DNA of 52,246 bases. Source: Perkinsus olseni (taxonomy: Eukaryota; Perkinsozoa; Perkinsida). Made by a program: the position numbers and the translations under genes. Below, in pieces: positions 1 through 12,600 of this stretch. The stretch is taken from the NCBI GenBank assembly GCA_013115125.1, contig JABANN010000217.1:1-52246 (forward strand), written 5' to 3'. Within the stretch, counting starts at the first letter, position 1. The number at the start of each line of letters is the position of its first letter. The notes under the pieces were generated by a model. The model was not told the DNA's origin and made no database searches. It worked only from the letters and a program-made list of their open reading frames with translations.

Positions 1-40
1 CAACGGTATTCTCAAAGACATCTAGCTGTCTACAAACGGT

Positions 41-60
41 TCTCCGACGGAGAATCTCCG
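41..60. repeat. 6-1-6-1-6 palindrome triad
   Basis: TCTCCG, a, CGGAGA, a, TCTCCG. Two perfect odd palindromes overlap and share the middle arm. It has the same geometry as the triads of the 19-24 kb region but unrelated sequence. Confidence 0.8.
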
Positions 61-552
61 TGGTCCAACGGCCCGCTAGGTTACGAAGGTCTTTCTCAGT
101 CGGACATTAAACGCCGGCGGAGATGAGTCTATGGCCATCGTGAGCGCTCTGCTGAGCTAGAACGAACCGAAAACCAGAGCAGCTCAGGTTGACGAGACGT
201 AGCAGAGTCCCCAAGGCATTGACAAAGCACTCAGCTAGAGTACTGCGCATTTTTGGGCGAGCGAGATCGAATACGCCACACCTTTACACGTGCCACCGTC
301 ACGGCGTCACGGCGTCACGGTTGCACGTTAGGGTTGTAATAAAAGCTGTCATCGTTAGCTACGTACATGTACTCGGGCCCGTAGCGCTATTCTATTCCTG
401 CTCTATTTCAATCTGCACGAATATCACCGAAACAAGCAGCGATCAGAGAGAAAAGCTTACCTTGGTGGTCCACGGTGGTCTACTCTCGTGGTCTACGCTC
501 AAAAGTTAGGTTTTCTAGCGAACAAGAGAGCGTTTTCCGAACTTTTTAGGGT

Positions 553-585
553 ATTGAAATAGAGCTTTTTCAGCTCTATTTCAAT
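553..585. repeat. Perfect hairpin, 14-bp arms and 5-nt loop
   Basis: Left arm 553-566 begins ATTGAAATAG; the right arm 572-585 is its exact reverse complement; loop TTTTC. The arm and loop sizes equal those of the hairpin at 48591-48623, although the sequences differ. It may be a miniature inverted-repeat element or an RNA stem; the sequence does not decide. Confidence 0.75.
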
Positions 586-652
586 CCTGTCTTCGCTTTT
601 TTTCGGCCTCTTTTTCGGTCAAAAAAAGTTTACTTATGGTCTACGGGTCAGA

Positions 653-3600
653 ATGTCGCTAAGACGGCGAGAGGTCTCGAGTTCAATTCTCGGCACAGCC
701 CTTATATTTTTGGTCTTGGCAACATGCCAGCCTTCTCGTTTGTACTCTGATCTTTGCCAGATACTGGAGCGAAGCGTATATAGATGCCATTTTCCCGACA
801 TCTTATCCATGGTCCATCGGAAAGGGATTCGCCTGGGTCACTGTGGTAGGTTGAGCTTGATTACCATTGCCGCACAGCTGTTATCGACCGTGTATCCTCG
901 ACAGGTTGGTGAGGACCTGCCTTACACCCACCCTCCCTTGAATTGTTCCTTTTACGCCGGTGTCCAGCGCGCTCTGGCTACTACGCTTTTTAACACTACG
1001 CACGCCAAAGTGCAGCTGCGGTCTCCTGGGTAGCATGGCGACAACCGCGAGCAGCCATCTCAACATCTTAGCTGCCCGCCAGGTTCCCTGTTGTGATAGA
1101 TCAGCTTGAGCTCCGCTGCTGGGAGTCGAACGAATTAGTCTCAGCTGAGGGAGTAACAACACCAGCCTTCAGTTGGACTACCGCCCCGATGATCCAGAGG
1201 ACTTCTCCAGGTAACTCTGTACAGCTCGGCCAGGGTGCATTCTCTGATTGTACCACCGTGGATCAGATACTGTTACGTTCGAGAGTGATGTGAACGTGAC
1301 TGTCATTGGAAGGAACTTTTCGGACTCTGAGGCGCTCTCGTGCATGTTCGATGGAAGGTGTTAACACAGGGTTCGATTCCTCGCGGTATAGATCTCCTCA
1401 GGTACATCGTAGAAGCTGTTTTCCTGAACACATCAGCATGCATGTGTCAACTACCGCCTGGAGTGGGTTCAAGACCAGGGTATGGGCGAGGAACTTTGAC
1501 AGTATCGCTAGAGAAGGTGGGAGACCTTACAGCAGCGTTTCTCTAGAGTAATCCTTGCAGGTGCATTGGGCACTGCCTGTCGATATTGCGATAGTTTACG
1601 AATCGGTCTTCCCTCCCCTGCCAGAAGAGCCGCCGCCAGTTTGGCCTCCGGTAGGGCGCAGCCGTAACCATACGTGAGTTTTCCACTCACATCTTGTCAG
1701 CTTGCACATTCAATCCGTGCACCGTTCAATCAAACGAGCTCTAACATTACTGGTCTACAAATGTACAAGGCGAGTGCAATGGCCGCGAACCTTCTGCCGA
1801 CTTTGATAAACTCGAGTCGCATTTTGCCTATGCTGTACAACAGTTGGCCAATTGACATCTCCCAGTACCCAGTTGTACGCTGTGAACCTTCGATGGGTCT
1901 GATTGGTGGTAATGCCACGGTGCATCTACACACGTCGGGGCGAAGCGGCTTCCCGGGCAGAGCTGATTTCCTGATAGTCTGTCGTTTCGGCAGTGTAGCT
2001 ACTCCTGGGAGGTGGAATGCAACTCACCGCACCATTGACTGCGAGGCTCCGCAAATGGAGGCTACTGGGACATATGACGTCCAGGTAGCTGCTCCTTGGC
2101 GGCGTTCTCCTTTTCGACACGATTCTCGTTAGGTGAGCATGGACGCGGGTCTGACATTCTCTCCCATCACCGATAGAACTGCGACCTTTTGCTACCACCG
2201 GCATCCCGAGTTCAGCCTCATCTATCCCCCACTCGGCTCCGTCGTTGGCGGAGGTTCGGTCACGGTATCCGGCCGCCATTTTCCGAACGTCTCTGCCACC
2301 GTCATATGCAGATGGAACCAGACAGTTGTTGCGATTGGTCGCTTGGATTTCGAAACGTCTTCATTTCAATGTGGAGTGCCGTCAAAGTTCAGGGTGCTGC
2401 CTTTTCCGGCTAGTGAAGCCGAGGCGCCGGGCACTGCGCTGACGCTGGAAGTCTCCTTTGCGAGAGCGCCTGCGGCGTTCTATAGCGTACGGGCGCCGGG
2501 TGGATTCAGTCAGCATGGACTGATATCTGCACGCGAGGCCCACTACGTGCTGTCTCCGAGGCAGACTTTGGCGTCCCTTGGTGGGGCTAATGTTACGATC
2601 CGAGGAACAAACTTCGTAACAGAACTCCCAAGAGGATTTGCGCTATGCCGGTAGGTATAATAACCACGATCCTCGCCTCTCACGGTCGTATCTGAGATTT
2701 ATCGAGTCGCTATCGTTTAGTGGTTAGGACGTCACGTTGTGGCCGTGACAACCCCGGTTCAAATCCGGGTAGCGACTTTTGCGCAGTGGGCTGTGAGGGA
2801 TCTTTCATACAGGTTCGGGACCGTGGAAGTAGTGGCATATGTAGCCAATTCGACCACCCTTTGGTGTTTGGCTCCTCCCTTGGCCGAAGTAGGCTACTCA
2901 ATCGCCCTCGTACCTCACTGATTGAATCAGATTGACCTCGCCGCATCGGCACCCGCAGATGTTCTCGTACAGCTGTCCTTCGACCTTGGCAACAGCTATT
3001 CCCCGATTTTGGTGAGTCTTTCACTCGCTATGGCGTTAGTCGTCACTCCCTTTTCCTTCAGGCTGCATTCTCCTATGTCGAGGATTTCGTCGTGGATGCT
3101 TTGTCGCCCGATATGGCCATTTCGGGAGGGGGCACTTTGATTCTAATCATTGGAAGCGAATTCACGGACTCTCCCGCACTCGGGTGCAAGTTCGGCAATG
3201 AGACAACCCCAGCGACTTTCATATCATCGCAGGTCAGTGACGATTAGTACAGACCCTCTGCGTTACGAGATGCGATCGGTTGTTCGCTTTCTCAGGTTAT
3301 GCAGTGTACGACGCCACCGTTAATGGTCGGAGTTCATCCCTTCAAGATGACTCTTGACGGAGTCGAGTACTTCGACACAGGCAAGAGTGTCACAACCCTT
3401 CCTCCATCAACGCTTCTAAGTCTTTACCCGACGCGGGGATACTTCAGCGGCGGTACAGAAATCCTCGTCAATGGTGAGAAGCTGCTGGCATTATTTGTAA
3501 GGCGAAGATTGGTTCCTATCAGGGACGAATCTGGTGAACTCAGTACTTCTGCAGTGCCAATTCGGGCAGGCGCCGCTGGCAGCTAAGGACTGGTTCGACT

Positions 3601-6600
3601 CTGAGCATATCCAGTGCACTGCACCGCCTTGTGATGTGGCGATGGGGGGCCAGTCTCGCGGGGAAGAGTGCGAGGGGACCGTACAGGTGGGCGGGCACCT
3701 TTGGGCCGCTTTCTGGTTAGCCCAACATCCTGTCTCTGTTGCGGTCCTGTTCTGATGTACTTTTCGCTAGGTCATGCTATCCTTCAACGGTTTGGACTTT
3801 TTCGGCAACCTCACTTACGAATACGTCAGACGGCAGAGGATCGTTGACGTGCTTCCCTTCCCAGCGGGGAGATGGGATGAGCCGATGAACGTGACTTTGC
3901 TGGGCACCGGGCTGAGCCCGCCAGTGTACTGCCGCTGGCTCGATCTGGGAGTGACTCCGGCGTTGGAGGTGGTCGCTCGTCTGAGCTTGTAGGATGAAAA
4001 AGTGTTCATAGTACAGGTTGGTATCTCCACTGATCCATCATCGCCGGCGGGCTCCTACGCTATTTGTACCGCCCCAGCCTTGCCAGAAGAGCGTCGTCTC
4101 GCTGGTGGCGTCGAAACGGACGGTCTTTTAGGGTGAGTCCGCAGAGCGTCCATTCGTTAACCTTTTCCGCTAATTTCTATTCGAGTGCGTTGCTGTCGCC
4201 AGTCGGAAGCGTGTTGATCAGATATCTCGAAGTATCAGCGAATAGCATCGACTTCACCAGCGACAGGACTCAGTGGTTCTTCTACTCGCCGCCGGCCGTG
4301 TCGAACATCTCACCTTCCCGGGTGAGTCGATACCTCTGCGTTGCCACATCGGGCTTCTAGGCACGTGATTCGCCAAGTCGCGTTCAGGTGTGGCACAGCC
4401 TCCCTCTCCAAGGGAGCCTTCTCATTCACGGTACTCGCTTCCGAGTCATCGCACCTAGCCAGATCACCTGCAAATGGTGGTAAGCGCAGTGGAGGACGCT
4501 CCTGTCGTACGTCTGACAGCCACTTCCACGCCACTGTTGTTGCCTGCTCTCGGATAAGTTTCTGAATCGTGGATCGTCTTTACTTTTATGTACGACTCTG
4601 ATGGGCAAGCGCCAGAGGTCGCTACTGCCTCCTACCTTTCACGCAACGTTCTGAGTTGTAAGCCCTTGAGCCCTCCAGTCTCTCCTTCGGAGGCGACAGG
4701 GGCCATGGCTGTTCGAGTGGAGGTTGGTCTCACTCCGGAGGTCTACTCTGACTCTAACAAGACGATCTTAGTAGGCAGCCGCTCCTCTTCCTGCTAGTGA
4801 TGTCGAGTGAATCCTTTAGGCAACCAAGCGTCCACACGTATCGGAGATTTCGCACGACTCCGGACCATTCCTAGGAGGAAACGTTCTCACTTTGCATGGT
4901 ACGGGATTCTGGAACTCACAGGACGCTACTGAGGTGAGCTGGTCGCGTACCCCGCATGGACTTCATCGTTCGCAATGTCTACAGGCGAACTCCTCGTCGA
5001 CCGACACCCTTTATGTCATCATCGGTGACACACCGGTTCCCGCGTGGCCAGCTTCCATCAACGGCACGGTGGCCACGGTGCGCTTGCCAGCAGTACCACA
5101 CTTCACCGGCTCTCCAGCAAAGTTCGATATCAGCCTGACTCATAATCTGCAGGTAGACCAGCGGTTCTTAGCGTAGATTTCTAGCTTGTCGCCGGGCCTT
5201 CTGGGGCTTCCATATTGGTAGTACCAATTCACCCCTTAGGATCGACTTTTCACTGGCTTGGTAGAGTCCGGAGGGACAGAAGCGGAAGTTCTGAAGGAGT
5301 AGGGGGTTTGGGTATATGATTATAGGTCGCGGCAGACCTATGTACAGATATGAGTATCTCGACGTGGCGATCGGGAAATTCTACCGTCCTGAGATTCATC
5401 AGGATGGGGCGCCGAAGGACTGCCCCCAGGGTCACTACTGCAAGGGAGGATATGCTCGGAACCTCACGATCTCTCCAACGGCCCCCCAGTGAGACCGGGT
5501 CCAACAAAATCCAGGATGGATTGCTGCGGTTGTTAGCGTCATTCGAGCCAGGTCCGCCACACCCTGCCCCTCGGGTTACTATCAAAATCACACCGGCAAC
5601 TGGTCGTGTGACATTTGCCCGATCGGATCCTGGTGTGATTCTAACGCCGCAATTGCTCCGGGGAAGTGTCCAGATGGGTGAGATTGGCTATCTTCCCGCA
5701 CTTAACGATCATAAAATTTTCTCCTAGGTACGTATGTTGGGGAAAGGAGGGCTATGACCAAGACGTCCCATTGTGTCCGCAAGGCCTAATATGCGTGGAG
5801 AGTCTTGCCACTGCGAGGCCAACCGTTGTGAGTGTATTGGACTCACCTATTGCGATCAATCCACGTTTGTTCAGGTGAGAGCCGCTCGGCGGAGACTGAA
5901 GCTTCGGCGATCTCGGCGAAGGCTGGCAGAGGTGCCTGTGACTGTGGAGACCATCGAATGTCCGCCGGGCTTTTACTGCCCACCTGGAAGCGTGGCAGCT
6001 CGGACGGAAGACGGCAGTATTATGATGAGCGACAACGTGAGCAAAGTTTGAGAATTTCCTGGCGCGTGACGTTGGTGTGAAGGTCCCGGCATGCTCAATT
6101 CCTGGTATTGTTTGCACCGAGGGCTCGGCAGTCCCGCTGGCCGTGGACACTCCTATCACTGAAGGCTTCTATGTCAGCGAAGATGGCAGCCAGCTGTTGC
6201 CCTGCGTTCCAGGGTAGCCGCAGCACTCCAATAGCGAACGTCGGGAGAAGCTCGATCTCAGGTTTTCGTGTACAACGACTCGATCTGGAGGAGGTTATCC
6301 TCAGCCATGTCCACCCGGTACGTACCAGGTATCTCCTGGAAGCTCCCTCTGCAGCACCTGTACTGCTGGTAAGCACTCGCTCCTGGCGGCTGGAATCGAC
6401 TCCGGCGTGACTAGTTCGCAGCCGATTGGAACAGCGTGGGTTTTCTAGGTACCATGTGCGCAGCAGAAGGATCGGCCCTCCCGAACCTGTGTCCAGCCGG
6501 GCGAGTATGTGCTCACGCTGGTCGATCGCAGCCAAGCTACATGTGCCCCGCTGGGAGCTACTGCCTGCCTGGTGTCTTCACGCTGAACACTTTGGCCGGG

Positions 6601-9600
6601 GTTGACCCCCTGTGAGCCAGGCCGAAGCGCTGACATCTGAGGCATTCGAGGCTCTCAGGTACCTCCCAACAATCTGTGGTAATGGGACGTATTGCATGCC
6701 TGGAACGACAACGAATGAAATCAACGACTTGGACCCGAACGCGCCACGGAAATGTGTTGAAGGGTAGCTGGCAGGGGGACTTCTTCTGGACCTGCAGCTA
6801 GAGAAGGAAGGCCCTTCTTGCCTGCAGGTACTTCTGCCAAGCTAATGAGACCACATACAGAGGGCAGGGTGAATGCCCTGTAGGGCACTACTGTGTACGA
6901 GCCAGCCTCGAGCCGGTGCTGGCTCCCAAGGGGTAGGCATCTATAAAGATGCACTGTCTACTACTGAACTCCCCCACAGTTACTTTGTGGACTATACTGG
7001 TGCCTACACACCGTCCAGATGCAAGCCCGGTACATATCAGGACGAAATCGGGCAGGTTACGTGCAAGGCCTGTCCTGACGGCCACGAGTGCACGCAAGAC
7101 GGTGAGGTTCGAAGTGGATGACCTTCCTGCTCCGCTCGCTGAATGCGTTCTAGGAACACTTTAATAGTATCCTCTGGTGTGATCGATCGAGTCGTTTTGC
7201 TCCTAATGAATCCGTCGTCCTTTGATACTCGTCCTGGTGTCGGAGAGACTTGAAGCCTGATTCCACATAAGCTCACGACTAGCGGGTCAACGTGTTTTGC
7301 ATGCAAGCTCAATTTTTTCCACCGTTGCCTCGGCAAGTCTCGTCGCCTAGAGGGAAATTATGTATCGTTCGCTACTCCTCGGCGAGACAAGGTGCAAGCA
7401 GGCACATGGAAGCCGGTACCCTGCAGACCAGGAACGTACCGTTCTATCGGCGACCCAAGCTTCACAGAAGAGGCCAACATATTTTGCCATCCTTGCCCAC
7501 AAGGGACGTGGAATTACCGGGGGCAGCTGACTAGCGAGCTCATGTGCGAGAACTGCCCGAGCCGGTAAGTCCTTGATGTCCCGCTAGAGTGATAAACAAG
7601 TACGCTCAGGTACGTGTGTGCTAGAGAAGGCCTTACTTTGTTTGCTCCTAAAGAACAGACAGACTGCACTCCTAATGAGGATGTAAGCTTATCGGCCTTC
7701 GGTCAGCAGGGTCCGCCCCTCTGGGGTGCTCGAGGTCTATGTGGTATTTCTCAGGGTGTGGCGCTGTGCTATCAGCTTTCCCAAGCCAATGACTGCCCGG
7801 AAGGCTTCGCTTGCGGCGATTCCACTACTGCCTACACACAGTAGTGTTTCTCCCCTCTGGAGCTCCCTTATCGGTGCGTCCATCAGGTATGATTACCCGT
7901 GTGAGCCGGGCTACTACTGCAAGTCCCTAACAGCACTGCACGAGATGAGGTTCTTGCTATGCCCTGCGGGCTTCTACTGTAAGCAGGCCACAGGAGCCAG
8001 CAAGAAGGAAGCGAACACTTGCCCTACTAACTGGTACATCGGAAAATAGATATATTCCTGCACACGCTATTACGAGCTGTCCACCATAGGTACTGTCCGG
8101 AGGGCACAAGCGGTCTGGATTTAACGAATGGTACGGAAGTCGTCCTAGATCTGAAAAACGTTCAGTCGTGGATCGTCTTGGATGCTGGAGGCAACGCCGT
8201 GCCCAAGTGAGCCAGCCAGTGAGTCGGTACGGAAGGCTGTACACGGCTGACAGGTACGTGCAACAGATGGATCCGGAGACGGGCTCAATCTGCAAACGAT
8301 GTGATGATGAAACCTTCGTGAGTCTTTGGGTACTTTTGAACATGTCTTCCTCCGTTGAACCTCAAGATTCCACCATCGGCCGTGAACACGTCCGACTGCC
8401 TCCCCTGTGGAGTGCCACAAGTGGTCGATAATGCAGGGGGTGAAGTATGGGTTCCTAGTGAGGAGTGGGCGAGCCTCAAGTGCCCAGAAGGTAGAAATTC
8501 TATCTCTCGCGGGTGATGTATATGTAGGTTGGAGCTGGGACGGACGATTTTGTCTGCTCTTGGGACAGCATGCCATGCTTTCCAGGTACTTCGTCTATAT
8601 GGAAGTCGAGTAAGCCGGACGATTGCAAGCAGATAGGTGTCGTGATCGCCGTTGTGAATCTGTGAGTCATGGACTTCTCGACAGTCAATCGCTTCCATCG
8701 AGTTTCGCCATTTCGTGTAGATAGAAAAGCGCGTCCCATCGCTTCCCATGGTCCGTTATTTTTCTGTGCTATGGCAGACGTTGCTGTCCTACGTCAGATA
8801 CGCCAATGACACCGTGACGTATCCTGGCACTGGAGAGCAAGTGGCACTATGGAATCCTGAAAGAGAGTTGAGATGGATGGACAGCGGATCCAGTGAATAC
8901 CAGTCGAAGACAACATACAAGTGGGCTCTGGGGATTAGCCTTCCACGAAGGCTTGCGTGGTGGGGCGGCAAATGTTGGTGCTAGAGTCCAGCAGCTAGAC
9001 TATTGGGTGAATCCGACGGCATTAGTGTGGAAGTCTAAGGTCTGCTTTGGCCAGAGCATGAGTGCTGTTCAGCTTCCTGTCTGACTTTACCTTATCGGCC
9101 CAGCGTCCTGCTACCTTAGATACGGTCAGCCAATTAGCAACGACGATGAGACTCTGGTCGAGTTCATCGGCTTCGATCAGCGAAAAGACACGGACAGGGG
9201 TACCTTCCACTTCACCAACCTCAAGCTCGGAGCATTCGACATTGTAAGCTGCAGGGGCACGCCCTAGCTTGGGTGTCATTGTGCCGATTTCGGATGGCTC
9301 AGCGTCCATCTGGAAGCCTATCAGGTGCATGTATACTTCGAATTCTCGAAGATCGCCTCTGGTACTAGGCTGAGCACTAGGCGTAGCAGCGGTCACTATG
9401 ATATCGTCATAACGTCCAATAAGCTGGGTCCTCTGCAGCAGGAGATAGGCTACGACCTGCCTAACCATCTGGAAGAGAGCGATGGGGTAGGCAATCTTCG
9501 TCCGTCCTATTTCACTCAGGCTGCATCTGAGTCTTGTGGTAGTGCTGTGAGAGGTGCTTCAGCTCTGCTGTCTTAGGAGATATTCCACGATTTCGAACTC

Positions 9601-12600
9601 AAGCTCCTGGCTTTGGAGGAGGACGTGGTGTTCAATATATCGCTTAACCTCTTGCACGGTAGTCACTTGAAGAATCTCCACTACTTCAACGAGACAGTGA
9701 GGATGAATATAATGCGTCCCAATAGAGCGGACTGGGGTAATCAACAGGGCACGGGCGCCGGGCTCTCCGATCGTCTTCATTTTCAGGGCAACCCAAGACA
9801 TTCCTGGCTATTCTGAATCGGGAATTACTCAGCGGAAAAGGCTTCGAGCTTCCGTGAGCCGTCTTGATCCTCCCTGCTTCGATGGATTCTGGGCAATTAG
9901 CTCTCGAGCTTTCCAGGTACAACATGCCTCCTGGATTGGCCGACACTCCTGGCGACCCGAGCATGGTTGTGGATATGGCTAACGAAGGGAACATCGCTGA
10001 AGACCGGACCATAGCCAGCAATCAGATGCCTGGAGGTAATGTTCGTCGGCCTTATTCACTGTGCTTCTTAGCCTGTCGTGTCTGACGTCGGCTGCGCTAC
10101 CTGCTGAATCTAACTGTTCAGCTACGGCCTTGACTGATCGGGTGCTTCGCGCTTCACAGACCTCGCTGAGAAGATCTGACACCAGTGGTAATGTGAGCGC
10201 CTGCAGGTACGTTCTGGAACGTGATGCAAGTTGAGACTGTGGCTCTACCCTGGCTACCTTTCTTCTCGAGCTGTGACTATTTTGATAGCCACATAGTCAT
10301 TTGGGACTTACTCGAGAACCCTGACAAGCCCGCGGAGGCAGGAACCTGCAAGATACCTAATAAGGAGGACGTGAAGCCGGTGAGGCTTGTTGTTCGCATC
10401 TCGCGGCTGATGGGAGCCAAAATGATGCGGGGCGCGTCACCGAAAAGAATAAGAAAAATCATATGTACTCAGCCCTGCGCTCCAAGAGCATTTATCTATA
10501 GTGCTGGGAATGATGGGATTATCGGCGTAGCGAATTCTTCTCTTCGCGCCGAGGTTGGCTTGGCTACGTTTCTTTCGCCGGGACGAAGCAGGGTCCGGTG
10601 AAGAGATCAGAATGTGTATTCCTCCTGCAAGCACTCACCTCACTTCCCAAGCACGCACTTTACTTCCTGTTGCAAGTGCCTTCAGTAAAGTATTTTCGGC
10701 GGGGCAGTCCGTGGAGGCGGTAGTCCCTCTACTGTGATGAGGGCAGCGTCTCAGGTTCCCCCGTTATTCATCGACCTGTCGACCCTAGAAGTGACGATGG
10801 AAGCAAACTCGGACGAGTGTAGTCTGACTATCCCCTGCCGCTACGAGGACCCCATGGTCAATCACCTGAACACCCCCTGGATGTCGGTAGGTCGCAAGGT
10901 CCGGTATCATGTGAGTGCAAAGCAGCCTTGTCATCGCAGATCGATGAGGAGACCAAGCTCTACTACCTCACGCGGGATCCACGCTCCTTTGAAGACTTCG
11001 CTCGGGGAGCGGACCTCTTCGATTCCCTAGTTGGCACTGATAATCTCGTCGGTGTCACATTTGTTTCGGGAGAACGGGAAGGTGGTGATGAATCGCATAA
11101 ACGCTTATCGTGTGCGTGAGATAGAGAGGTCCTTCTCTCAGGCGCCTATCCCCGCTCCGTAAGCTTAAGTATAGCCTACAAACAAGAGGGGACGGAGTAC
11201 AAGAAGATCGTTGAGGCTGGTGAGTTGGAGTACCGCCTTTCGCCGTACTCACCAGCGACCAGCAGGTATGGAAGTGAACGATTTCGATGATGACTTCCGT
11301 CGGCTTGACTACAACCTGACAATTGAGTACAAACCGATGGTTTGGTCCGAGCTGATGAATGCCTTCCAACTGCCGCTTTCCGTGTAAGGGCTTCGCATTC
11401 GTATGCCGCTTAGTCGGGCTACGGTGCCCATTCCCGTCACCTGATTCTCATCCTGCTGGGTGGAGCTCTGTCGCTGAAGGTACTGCGTCTTATTTGCCCT
11501 GATCGGTGCCCTTGCAGTGGTCGTGACTTGGCTATCTTGGCTGGTCATGCGCATTGGAGTGAAGCGTGTCCAGGTATGCGTATCCATCACATCCTTCCTG
11601 CTCTCAAAGGAGGAGGGCAATTTCCGCTCCTCGCTTTCAGTCCCCTCGCTTCCAACTGGCCGAGTGCTTCGAGTTCATGCTGCTGTGGCCCATACAGGGC
11701 GTCTGTATAGCATCATTGCTCGTCGTGGTGAGCACCGGCCGCTATCACTGCTTCTGGTGAAGACTATGAGTCAGGTTCTATCGATAATCATAAAGGTCAC
11801 CTTCACTGACTTCGCGGACCCTTTCCAGGTAGGCTGGCGGGCTTCGGTAAAGGGCGGACGGATGGTGCGACTTGCAGGGAATCGGCTGCTCATGGCCTCA
11901 AGCGGTTGGCACGAGTGGAGCTGCCGAGGAGATGGACACGGAGACTTGCAAGCAAGCCAGAATGGGTGTGTGTCTTTCTGCGGCAAGGCGGAAGCAGTGG
12001 TCTCCGGCAGGCGAGTCTTTTCTCCTGGCTGGGTTGATGATGCTGTGGTCGGGCTCGAAACTGATGGTCCCGAAGCTCCGTGACGTTGAAGTGAAGTTCC
12101 TCGTACAGAGAAAAACGGATGACCTGCAGCAAGAGGTGAGTGATGCGCTCTGTGTCGTCTCACGGTCATTTACGAGTGAATTCAAGTTCGTGAAACTGTT
12201 TGAGGAGGCCTAGCGAATTTGCTCCCAGGGGATCCCCATTCCGGCTTCCCGTTCGAAGATGTCCAAGATAACGAGCTTACCAGTGAAGTGGAAACGCTTC
12301 CACCTTCTGTGGTGCTCTATTCTATTGGTCCTGGCTCTCATGGTCATGATGGAGTTCTCGTAAGTCTTCACGGTGGCTCACTACTGAGCGCTTTTTCCAG
12401 TGGCCCTTCTGGAGAGTGCGTATGATGCTTCCTCGGACGGCTCTCGTTGTTAGGGCCTTTTCTTTCGAAGGCCGAGCCATGCATTTACATTGGAGTGAAT
12501 TTACCTTGTACTTCTTCACTGTTCCAGGTACTCGGATTTTTTTGGTACCAATAACGTGAACTTCATTGTTGGCTTCACTTTCATGATGATGGCCGCAGAA

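Larger units (their letters stand above)
1..652. other. Non-coding stretch with hairpins
   Basis: No convincing coding region is seen. It contains a 6-1-6-1-6 palindrome triad at 41-60, a GGCGTCAC-type short tandem repeat near 300-318, and a perfect 14-bp-arm hairpin at 553-585. The phrase CTCTATTTCAATC occurs at about 402 and again inside the hairpin. It probably precedes the first exon of the TIG/GCC gene, whose start is unresolved, so part of it may be promoter or 5' untranslated sequence. Confidence 0.4.
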